Assembly: GCA_009917455.1 (NCBI GenBank)
Contig: QZDS01000013.1
Coordinates: 53,300 to 117,299, forward strand
Reading direction: 5' to 3'
DNA: 64,000 bases
Source of the DNA: a bacterium 1xD8-48
Lineage (GTDB): Bacteria > Bacillota > Clostridia > Lachnospirales > Lachnospiraceae
Shown here: piece by piece, positions 26,891 through 34,153 of the stretch
How the letters are laid out: each line of letters starts with the position of its first letter
Numbering within the stretch: position 1 is the stretch's first letter
Notes under the pieces: generated by a model
Told to the model about the DNA's origin: nothing
Databases searched by the model: none
What the model saw: only the letters and a program-made list of their open reading frames with translations
Position numbers and translations under genes: made by a program

Positions 26891-27130
26891 AACAGACGGC
26901 TACATTTGCACCCTTATTTGCAGCCTTCCGGCTGCTTTCTGCCCTTATTTTGCGGGCTTGAATGCCCGCCCTTTATTATGCAGCCTTTAATGGCTGCCCC
27001 TTGTCCTTGTTTTGTAGCCTTTCGGCTACCTTTTGTTAGTCTTTTTTCAAAATACGGCTACATTTATACTTTGATATAAAAAATCCGCAAAAATAAGGCT
27101 ACAGTAAACCTAATTACCGTAGCCCTGCCC
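26891..27130. repeat. Array of four short covarying hairpins next to parR
   Basis: Four perfect 6-bp hairpins recur about every 30 bases: GCAGCC/GGCTGC at 26920-26935, GCGGGC/GCCCGC at 26952-26969, GCAGCC/GGCTGC at 26980-26997, and GTAGCC/GGCTAC at 27014-27029. The spacers are similar (CCCTTATTTTGC-like). Stem bases differ between units but always stay paired. Flanking copies of CGGCTACATTT occur at 26897 and 27055. It sits downstream of the parR-like gene and could be a centromere, oriT part or RNA element. Confidence 0.65.
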
Positions 27131-27140
27131 TATAAATATA

Positions 27141-27662
27141 TTAAAATGCGTCAAAATCAATCAAATCATTGTCCGGCGGCTCTGTGGCATTCTCTGATAC
27201 AGCTTCTTCCTGCATATTCCCCGCATTCCGTATCGTTGCTTTCGTAGCAGCGGGAGAAACTGTGCCGCCCGTCACATTTCCACTGTCTGCGCCGTTTAAT
27301 GATTCCTGCCCGCACACCATGCCGCCCTGCGCCGCCTGATAAGCCCCCATAGGAACGGATAAAGGAAAAAGCTGCATCTGTGCCATATACATACCAAAAA
27401 GCGCCGGGAGATTGGACATTACTTTCTTTTCAACCGCTTCCACGATACGCTCTGCAAAAGCATCCTCTTTCTCCCGTGTTTCCAGATAGGGATCATACTC
27501 TGCCGCCATGCGCCTGTTATAATAATCATTGACCGCCTCTATCACAAATTTATTCTGCGACTTGAACATCTGCCGTATCTTTGGGGAGTGCAGAAGCTCC
27601 CACGCCCTGCATTCGTCCCCTTTTTCCATGTTAAAGCGGATATTATGGTTTTTGTTTTTCAT
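27141..27662 (-). CDS. ParR-like partner of the ParM protein
   Basis: A 173-residue protein starting MKNKNHNIRFNMEKGDE, with a beta-strand then helix pattern at the N-terminus that could be a ribbon-helix-helix DNA-binding fold. A helical middle (FVIEAVNDYYNRRM) and a low-complexity C-terminus ending in PPDNDLIDFDAF follow. It begins 13 bases after the ParM-like gene. In plasmid segregation loci the small gene after parM encodes the centromere-binding adaptor, and the acidic tail could contact the filament. The role is inferred from position and general shape. Confidence 0.65.
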   Translation of the reverse strand: MKNKNHNIRFNMEKGDECRAWELLHSPKIRQMFKSQNKFVIEAVNDYYNRRMAAEYDPYLETREKEDAFAERIVEAVEKKVMSNLPALFGMYMAQMQLFPLSVPMGAYQAAQGGMVCGQESLNGADSGNVTGGTVSPAATKATIRNAGNMQEEAVSENATEPPDNDLIDFDAF

Positions 27663-27675
27663 TCAAATGCGCCCC

Positions 27676-28626
27676 TTATCCGGCTGATGCCATTGCTTTC
27701 TGCCTGCGGAGTTTCATATAACAGAAATATTCGTAGCCTTTGGCGTTTGCCCGTATATCATGGTTAAAAGTAACATTATCGCTGTCATAACTGCCCACAA
27801 GCTCCACAACCTTCGCCCCACCGCCCATGACATACAGTTTCATAAGATTAGGATTGTAACCATGCGCTTTCAGTTCTGCAAATATCTTATCCACATAGGA
27901 TTTTGCCGCTTCCTCCATGAGCTGCTGGTATTCCCCGCCCACTTTTGTATCGCCGCAGCGCAGATAATTCTCAATAATTTCCATCGGAAGTTCCTCCGCT
28001 TTTCTGTCTAAGATGTGGTCACGGATCACCTTAAAACACTCGCCCACGCCAAGCCGCACTGTCCACGATTTGCTTTCGCTTGCCTTGCCATTATTGAGTA
28101 TCATCACGTTCATCGTCCCATTCCCAATATCAGCTACCATGTGCATACCCTTAAAATCCGGCAGGCTCTCCGCTATCGCTGCATAGCACTGTGGCATGAC
28201 CGTACAGTCCACAATGTCAATCAAATAACGCCTGCCCGCATACTTATAATCTACATGACGGTTCTGCATCATATACTCCCGGAACGAATCCCGCTGTGTC
28301 TGAACCCATTTTAACGGAAGTCCCACCGCAAGATGAATCTTTGCCGTTGACAGCCCTCTTGCGTTCAGTTCCTTTGCTATGGCGGCAAGGGTAATGATAT
28401 AATTATCGTCATCCATGCTCTTTTCCGCCACAAAATCCTTATGCCCCTCGCCTATGGTGTAATAGCTGCCTTCATATTCCAAATAATTCCTTGTAAAAAT
28501 AGGCGGCTGGTCGCTCCTGCTCACGGAAGTCGGGAAACAGCACCTTGCCGTCTTATAGTTCCCATAGCCTGCATCCACGCCTAAAATAATTGTCCCGTTC
28601 ATGTTGTAATCCCTGATCTTTGTCAT
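27676..28626 (-). CDS. ParM/StbA-like actin-family protein
   Basis: A 316-residue protein with actin-fold ATP-binding motifs: phosphate-1 ILGVDAGYGNYKT at the N-terminus, phosphate-2 VADIGNGTMNVMI near residue 165, and the adenosine motif LYVMGGGAKVV near 267. These place it with ParM/StbA/Alp proteins that polymerise to move DNA copies apart. A segregation system in an integrative element would stabilise a circular or replicating form. It is followed by the ParR-like gene and a repeat array. AGAGGAT lies before the ATG. Confidence 0.87.
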   Translation of the reverse strand: MTKIRDYNMNGTIILGVDAGYGNYKTARCCFPTSVSRSDQPPIFTRNYLEYEGSYYTIGEGHKDFVAEKSMDDDNYIITLAAIAKELNARGLSTAKIHLAVGLPLKWVQTQRDSFREYMMQNRHVDYKYAGRRYLIDIVDCTVMPQCYAAIAESLPDFKGMHMVADIGNGTMNVMILNNGKASESKSWTVRLGVGECFKVIRDHILDRKAEELPMEIIENYLRCGDTKVGGEYQQLMEEAAKSYVDKIFAELKAHGYNPNLMKLYVMGGGAKVVELVGSYDSDNVTFNHDIRANAKGYEYFCYMKLRRQKAMASAG

Positions 28627-28664
28627 ATAAAAATCCTCTCTTTCATGGTTTGTTTTTAATAAAA

Positions 28665-30638
28665 TTATCTGCCATACTTGCGTTTCACTTCTTCTTTCGT
28701 CGGAAGGCTGCCGTCTACGATAACTTTATTTTCCCCGGCTGTTATGGCTGCAACCTGCTCCGTGCTGTCTGTAAGCAGAAGTCCATCCGCTGACTGCCTC
28801 GCTTCCTCTATCTGTTTCTGCCTGTCTGCGGCATTTGCACCCTCAATCAGCTGCCGGATTTCCGGTCTGTGCTTCTTGCGGTATGCTTTTTGGTACTCCC
28901 TGCTGTACTGGCGGCGTTTCCGTTTCTTTTCTTCCTCTGCAATTTCTTCCTCCGAAAGTTCCTGCGCCGGAAGATCCACCTTCCCGATATAATTTAAGAA
29001 AATCTCAATCTCCTGCACACGGTCTCCATCCATTTTCTCTATTTTGTGTACCAGAACCTTGTCCACAAATTCATTGACGATGGCAGGCGTAAGTTCCTGA
29101 ATGTCAGTGTATTTATGCACAAGCAACAAAAATTCTTCCGTCCTGTCCGTATCTTCTTCAAACTGCATGAGTTTTTCCTGAATTTCTCTCATGGAAATCT
29201 CAATCTCCTGCTGTTCCTTTTCATAATCGGAAGAAAGCATTTCGTATCGCCTGTCCGGCAGCTTTCCCATTGCGTTGTCCTCATACACCTTTTTAATCAG
29301 CAGGTCAAGGTCTGCAAAGCGTTTCTCTTTTTTCACAAGGTCTGATTTCAGCTTTTTTACCTCGCCTTTGTCCCTGACCTGTGATGCGCTCCGCATACTT
29401 TTTATAAATGCCGCCTCGTCCATGCGGACGCTTTTTAAGGCATACTGTATTGTTTCAAGGATAAGTTGCTTTACCGTGTCCTCTTTGATGGAGTGGGAAC
29501 AGCACACCTTTCTGTTCTGCTTTCTGGCACTGTTATATGTCCCACAGTTAAAGCCTGCGGATGTGTGTTGGACTTCCCCGTTCGGAATCCCACGCCAGTC
29601 CCTGCCTGCCCTCGTTGTTCCCCTGCGGTAGTGCATTTTTCCACCACAGTCTGCACAATAGAGCTTTCCGGTCAGCATACTCCCTTCCCCGCTGGTATCA
29701 AACCTTCGAACAGTTTTTCTTAATTCCTGCACCATATACCAAGTCCTGCGGTCTATAATCGGTTCATGGGTATCCTGAAAAACAAGAATCTCGTCACTGC
29801 TGTTTTTGACTGCTTTCTTGTCCTTATAGGATTCCTTGTGGCTGCGGAAATTTACGGTATCTCCCATATATTCCGGTCTTTCCAGTATCCGTGCAACCGA
29901 TCCGCCCGTCCAGTTATAAGGAGTTTCAAAATTACACATAGTTTTATAATTCCCCCTGTTTCTGGTCGCCTGATAATATGATGGTTTCTCAATCTTTTCT
30001 TCCGTAAGCTGCTTGGCAATCTGGAACGGTCCCATGCCATCCACTGTCAGCCTGAAAATCTTCCGCACAACCTCCGCAGCTTCATCATCGACAATCCAAA
30101 GATTTTTGTCATCAGGGCTTTTTACATAGCCATATGGCGGATTGCTCGTAATCGGTTTTCCCTCTTTCCCCTTTGCCCGCAAAACTGCGGTGATCTTCCT
30201 GCTGCAGTCACGAAGATACCATTCGTTCATGATATTCAAAAAAGGGGCGAATTCACTGCTGGTGTTGTTGGTACTGTCAACACCGTTGGAAACAGCAATA
30301 AAACGGACACCCTTCTCCCGGAAGAATACCTCGGTGTAGAATCCCACCTGAAGGTAATCCCTCCCCACACGGCTCATATCTTTTACTATGACTGTGCTGA
30401 CGTCGCCGTTTTCAATCCGGCTTAACATCTGCTTCCATCCCGGTCTTTCAAAACTGCCGCCGGAAAATCCGTCATCCGTAAAATGCACCGTGTTCGTGTA
30501 CCCGTTATTTTTTGCGTAGTCTTCCAGCATTTTCTTCTGGTTGACTATGCTGTTGCTGTCCCCCGCAAGATCATCGTCCCTTGAGAGTCGCTCATAAAGA
30601 GCTGTTATTCTGTTGTCACCAGCCGTCCTGTTGTTCAT
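28665..30638 (-). CDS. Large serine recombinase of element 1 (TndX/TnpX family)
   Basis: A 657-residue protein. The resolvase domain carries the catalytic Ser in ITALYERLSRDDD and the motif VIVKDMSRVGRDYLQVG. A recombinase domain (ENGD... through NPPYGYVKSPDD) follows, then a zinc ribbon with LYCADCGGKMHY and a long coiled coil. Such enzymes excise and integrate elements at GA dinucleotides, which fits the ends found at 16404 and 34155. Its start overlaps TnpW by four bases. The C-terminal tail is longer than in the recombinase of element 2. Confidence 0.95.
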   Translation of the reverse strand: MNNRTAGDNRITALYERLSRDDDLAGDSNSIVNQKKMLEDYAKNNGYTNTVHFTDDGFSGGSFERPGWKQMLSRIENGDVSTVIVKDMSRVGRDYLQVGFYTEVFFREKGVRFIAVSNGVDSTNNTSSEFAPFLNIMNEWYLRDCSRKITAVLRAKGKEGKPITSNPPYGYVKSPDDKNLWIVDDEAAEVVRKIFRLTVDGMGPFQIAKQLTEEKIEKPSYYQATRNRGNYKTMCNFETPYNWTGGSVARILERPEYMGDTVNFRSHKESYKDKKAVKNSSDEILVFQDTHEPIIDRRTWYMVQELRKTVRRFDTSGEGSMLTGKLYCADCGGKMHYRRGTTRAGRDWRGIPNGEVQHTSAGFNCGTYNSARKQNRKVCCSHSIKEDTVKQLILETIQYALKSVRMDEAAFIKSMRSASQVRDKGEVKKLKSDLVKKEKRFADLDLLIKKVYEDNAMGKLPDRRYEMLSSDYEKEQQEIEISMREIQEKLMQFEEDTDRTEEFLLLVHKYTDIQELTPAIVNEFVDKVLVHKIEKMDGDRVQEIEIFLNYIGKVDLPAQELSEEEIAEEEKKRKRRQYSREYQKAYRKKHRPEIRQLIEGANAADRQKQIEEARQSADGLLLTDSTEQVAAITAGENKVIVDGSLPTKEEVKRKYGR

Positions 30639-30880
30639 TCCGAACTCCTTTCCGGCGGCTGGCTCATCTGTGGTGAATCCATCTTAACATAACTTTCCGT
30701 GCCTGTCACCATTTCATTCAAAATTAAGCGGGGAATTTTTTCATCCAGCGTGTCTGCGTATCCCGAACCCGTATATACCCTGACCTTGAAAAGCGTCCCT
30801 CCGATTCTTCTGTAAAAAAATCCAGCCTCATGCGGGCTGGTTTCCATCATCCTGTCATTATCCGTTTTTACTGTTTCCAT
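30635..30880 (-). CDS. tnpW: TnpW-like transposon protein
   Basis: About 81 residues from ATG 30880, which has GGGAGG just upstream; the longer frame from 30949 is less likely. The core FFYRRIGGTLFKVRVYTG and KIPRLILNEM match the TnpW proteins that precede the recombinase in Tn4451-like elements. Its exact role is unknown, though the tight ATGA overlap with the recombinase suggests co-expression and possibly a directionality or accessory role. Confidence 0.75.
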   Translation of the reverse strand: METVKTDNDRMMETSPHEAGFFYRRIGGTLFKVRVYTGSGYADTLDEKIPRLILNEMVTGTESYVKMDSPQMSQPPERSSE

Positions 30881-31117
30881 GCATCCTCCCTTGCGCATCC
30901 GGCTCACTGCCGTTATAATGTTTCTTATGCTTCCGTTATTTGTAACCATATTTTTGTGTTATCCGTATCCCATATTCCCATTCTCCTTTCTTGTAACCAA
31001 TTTTTAAATAAAAAGAATTACATCTTTCACTAATGGGAGAAAAACGGCTATAAAAACGGAAGTGTTTTTGAAAAAACTGCTACAAAATTTTATTTTTTTG
31101 CAAAGGACTGACTATAA

Positions 31118-31765
31118 ATGCCGAAATACGCTGAGTTCCAGACATTCAGGGAACAAAACTTAATAACCGAAGCTGACGGGGATATGCTCCACCGTGAAGC
31201 CCGTGCGCTTGCCCTCCGGCGTATCGAGGAAAGCGCACGGACAGAGGAGGATTTCAGGGAAGTCATTAAATGGTGGGATAAACTGGATGCTAACAGGGAA
31301 CGCAGGGAAAGGGATCATGAAAAAGGACGCTCCGTTGTCCCTCTGGAATGGGGCACAGACGAACCATATCTTTCTGACAGGCCTTCCTATGACACGGTTT
31401 TAAGAAGGCTCATGCTTGCAGGCGATTTCATTGACCTCATATTTGACTGCCCGGAAACGCTACATGAACTTGTCACGGATGCGGATTTATCAAGAATATT
31501 AAAAGACCTGAAACCGCATCTCAAAAATATGCTCTATTATCTGTTCCTGCATGATTACTCTGCTGCGGAGTATGCGGAGAACATCGGACAGTCAGACCGG
31601 AATATCCGTGGCATTCGGGAGACTGCACTGAAAAAGATACGGAAACTTTATGGCGGCATACTCGCATACAGACAAGAGAACAGCCTTCCGATGACGATTG
31701 ATGAAAAATATTTCTTAAACAATGGCGTGCGGAAGAAAAAGGACAGCAGACAGCTTGACCGATAA
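31118..31765 (+). CDS. Sigma-70-like regulator (region 4 type helix-turn-helix)
   Basis: A 215-residue protein with a long helical N-terminus (FREQNLITEADGDMLHREA). The C-terminal region-4-like segment LKNMLYYLFLHDYSAAEYAENIGQSDRNIRGIRETALKKI has the HTH spacing of sigma factors. Such proteins occur in many clostridial mobile elements as transcription activators. It is on the plus strand, divergent from the recombinase, with AAAGGA before the ATG. A 168-base divergent promoter region separates the two. It could control transfer or excision genes; the target is unknown. Confidence 0.78.
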   Translation: MPKYAEFQTFREQNLITEADGDMLHREARALALRRIEESARTEEDFREVIKWWDKLDANRERRERDHEKGRSVVPLEWGTDEPYLSDRPSYDTVLRRLMLAGDFIDLIFDCPETLHELVTDADLSRILKDLKPHLKNMLYYLFLHDYSAAEYAENIGQSDRNIRGIRETALKKIRKLYGGILAYRQENSLPMTIDEKYFLNNGVRKKKDSRQLDR

Positions 31766-31920
31766 CAGGTAACTGCTTATAATATAGGAAGTATTACATC
31801 AGATGATGCAATGAGCGCAAGAGAGGAAAGAGGGAGCTTGCTCACTCTTGACGAACGGCGAATGCCGATCATGAACGAAGTTCATGATATGATAGATTGA
31901 TGGATTGGAGCAGATTTTCT

Positions 31921-32835
31921 ATGAAGAATTTATTTGAACATACCAGCGCACCGTGGATTCGGTACAGCAACTACGAATATAAAACAGATAATAATGACAA
32001 TCTTTACATAACCGTTTCCAAAGATGCCAAGCCGGAAATGTACCGCCCCATGCAGAAAGCAGGACAACTCGTTATGGATGCCGTAAATGTCGGACTTGCC
32101 GCCATGCACAAAGTCCCGGAAGAAGAACTGAAAGAATCTGTCCTCGGTTTTGTGCGGAAGTACGGTTTCCTCGGCTTTATGACCGCCCTGCCGACAACAG
32201 CGGATTTTATCACCTATGAATCCGTGTATCTTCCCAAGAACCACTTTATAAAGGAAGAATCCCTCTCCACTGAGGATTACCTTTCTTATTTCTATCCTTT
32301 TAATAAGCCGGATTTCAGAAAAAAAGGCGTGGAATCGGGATGGTCTGTGACTGACCGTGAGGGCATTGCAATCGCAATGGCTATGGGGAATGCGCCGCAG
32401 GCTGTGACGATGGGATTCCAGAAGGAATATGCCGAAAAGTACGACTGGATTGTGAAAGAGTTTACTGACCTTGCGTTTACGTTTATGACAAGTTTCCTTT
32501 ATTACCTCGATTATGATTCGCTTGACGAAGATACCCGCAGCCTGTACCGTCAGGGCATTTCCGCTTTCGGCGGTATTGCCCCAACTTACCGGATCGCACT
32601 TGAAAAGGATGCGCCCGTCATTGTATGGGACTTCCATTCCCTACTTATCATGGTTCAGATGTGTTTCTCCTTCATGCTCACGGATAAGGACAGCGATATG
32701 CGGATGTGCAAGCACTGTAAAAAAGCTTTTATTGCAAGCAGAAAAGGAAATGAGTTTTGCAGTCCGCAATGTAAAAACCAATATAATGTATACAAATCAA
32801 GAGAAAAGAAAAAGGGGAACAAAAACGATGATTGA
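31921..32835 (+). CDS. DUF6076-like protein with C-terminal zinc finger
   Basis: About 304 residues from ATG 31921 (MKNLFEHTSAPWIRY), with GGAG upstream; in-frame earlier starts exist at 31897-31900. The body is alpha-helical and without known catalytic motifs. The C-terminus is a four-cysteine finger MCKHCKKAFIASRKG...FCSPQCKNQY, then a Lys-rich tail. This tail is typical of proteins annotated DUF6076. The 155-base gap before it holds two hairpins, CGGC/GCCG and TCATGAAC/GTTCATGA (about 31869-31887). The gene overlaps the next by 8 bases. Confidence 0.75.
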   Translation: MKNLFEHTSAPWIRYSNYEYKTDNNDNLYITVSKDAKPEMYRPMQKAGQLVMDAVNVGLAAMHKVPEEELKESVLGFVRKYGFLGFMTALPTTADFITYESVYLPKNHFIKEESLSTEDYLSYFYPFNKPDFRKKGVESGWSVTDREGIAIAMAMGNAPQAVTMGFQKEYAEKYDWIVKEFTDLAFTFMTSFLYYLDYDSLDEDTRSLYRQGISAFGGIAPTYRIALEKDAPVIVWDFHSLLIMVQMCFSFMLTDKDSDMRMCKHCKKAFIASRKGNEFCSPQCKNQYNVYKSREKKKGNKNDD

Positions 32836-33346
32836 AAACAGGAATGTAAATATCATAACCGATGCTGACGGTAAAAAGCTGGCCTTGATTAACGATATAC
32901 GTTTCAAGGGCAAACGGCAGATTGACTGGGATGATGTAAAACAATATCTTGAGGGATATGTCGGTGACTATTACGAAATTGAAGAAAGTGCAGAACGTAT
33001 TTATATCGGAAATGAACTTCCGGAAGAATACACGGAATCAGAGAGCCGTAAAAGCCTTATGGGGGCTAATGCGAAAGCTAAGGCAAATGCCGCCACTGCA
33101 ATACCGGAGCTGATCCAGATAGCATCCAATCCGGCTTATGAGGAAAACCGCAAGGAAAAACACAATAAAAATGCCAAATTCGGCTGGTACAGGTATGATG
33201 TCCGTTTTGCCCTCCCGGTCTATGAAGAAAACGTACTCGTCAGATACAATATTTTCCATGCCCGGCTTCTAATCAACCACGCTGAAAACGGCAAAAAATA
33301 TCTGTATGACATTTTGGCAGTAAAAAAAGAAACGAGCAAGCCGTAA
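32828..33346 (+). CDS. Unknown protein, coupled to the zinc-finger gene; nuclease-fold resemblance possible
   Basis: 172 residues from ATG 32828, which overlaps the previous gene. The longer frame from 32513 lies inside the zinc-finger gene and is rejected. The centre has KAKANAATAIPELIQIA, then GWYRYDVRFALPVYEE, FHARLLINHAENGKKYLYDI. This last pattern recalls small toxin-like nuclease domains found in phage and mobile-element proteins (a KH-type basic site near ENRKEKHNKNAKFGWYRY). The resemblance is weak and from memory. It forms the last gene of the plus-strand trio. Confidence 0.6.
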   Translation: MIENRNVNIITDADGKKLALINDIRFKGKRQIDWDDVKQYLEGYVGDYYEIEESAERIYIGNELPEEYTESESRKSLMGANAKAKANAATAIPELIQIASNPAYEENRKEKHNKNAKFGWYRYDVRFALPVYEENVLVRYNIFHARLLINHAENGKKYLYDILAVKKETSKP

Positions 33347-33462
33347 CAAGATGTACGGTGAAAACCCATTTCTTATTGTCAATAATAAGCTATTTTTCCC
33401 GTCCTGTCAATCCCCGATTTTGATTTTTTCAAAATGCCGCCATTGGCATTTCTAATGCAATG

Positions 33463-33571
33463 GGGGAACTTTGTTCCCCCTTAACTACCCCATAGCAGGA
33501 AGCGCAGAAGATGTCAAGACCGCCGCAGGCGAGGCAGAGCCGATGTCTTGACATCTTCTGCGCTTCCTGCT
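33463..33571. repeat. Tandem hairpins with a perfect 27-bp inverted repeat
   Basis: A GGGGGAAC / GTTCCCCC hairpin near 33463-33482 is followed by a perfect 27-base inverted repeat. Its left arm is 33494-33520, starting AGCAGGAAGCGCAGAAG; its right arm is 33545-33571. The 24-base loop is GC-rich. It lies between convergent genes, but there is no T-run on either side of the long stem, so it is not a normal terminator. It may be a transfer origin, replication site or recombinase/TnpV-related site. Confidence 0.7.
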
Positions 33572-33595
33572 ACCACCTGCGGGATTTCCACAAAA

Positions 33596-33949
33596 TTAAA
33601 GAGAATAAATCAAGTCATGCAGCACTATTTCCTCCGCCCTGCTCCTGATGCTGTTTGTTTTTTGAATCCAAAGCAGCCAGTCATCGGATTTTAGCTGCTC
33701 CGTCACACCCTCGTTTTTTGCCATCTGTCTTACAAGCCTGTCCATCATTTCATTACATTCCTCGTCAATCTCTGCAAGATGCTTCCATAAGGTTTCCGAC
33801 AAAAGCATATAAGAATAAATGCCCCTGTGGTTTTCTTCCAAAAACCGCTTTCTCATTCTCCCATACTTCCCGATCTGATATTCTATTGTATCCGAAAGTT
33901 TGAGATCAGGGATTAGATAATCGCCTTCCCAATGATATGTAATCTCCAT
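33596..33949 (-). CDS. tnpV: TnpV transposon protein of element 1
   Basis: About 117 residues from ATG 33949 with AAGGCGG at six bases. It begins MEITYHWEGDYLIPDL and has the family blocks IGKYGRMRKRFLEEN, HLAEI and NSIRSRAEEIVLHDLIYS. TnpV accompanies TnpX/TndX recombinases in Tn4451-like elements; its biochemical role is not known. It is the gene nearest the right end of element 1, with about 200 bases of terminal DNA beyond it. It is clearly homologous to the frame at 38715-39056. Confidence 0.87.
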   Translation of the reverse strand: MEITYHWEGDYLIPDLKLSDTIEYQIGKYGRMRKRFLEENHRGIYSYMLLSETLWKHLAEIDEECNEMMDRLVRQMAKNEGVTEQLKSDDWLLWIQKTNSIRSRAEEIVLHDLIYSL

Positions 33950-34153
33950 ATACAACCGCCTTTCTTTGTGCTAAACTGTTTACAGATACGAATAAAAAGA
34001 GCTATCACCCACTTTCTTTACCACAACATCTGCAAGTTTCCATTCACCACAAATGAGCCAGCCGCATATGTTGTATTTTAGCAGATGCCCCATTTCCGCT
34101 AAAATACTGCGTTTGCCGAAAATGTTTACATCTACAGTTCACAACATATCACA
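33950..34153. other. Right terminal DNA of element 1
   Basis: No gene is seen. It contains a GCGGAAAT / ATTTCCGC inverted pair near 34090-34100 and the end sequence TGTGATATGTTGTGAACTG (minus strand) adjoining GA. That end is an imperfect partner of GACGTGTTGTCAAGTGT at 16409-16425. This should be the recombinase binding end and also carry the tnpV promoter. Confidence 0.6.

Noticed and set aside
26920..27029. Regular hairpin array first taken as a possible CRISPR array
   Set aside because: Units are only about 30 bases with no unique spacers of fixed length and no cas genes nearby; the repeats are variable palindromes.
32513..32827. A 5' extension of the gene at 32828-33346
   Set aside because: It lies inside the zinc-finger gene in another frame; ATG 32828 with the 8-base overlap is the sensible start.
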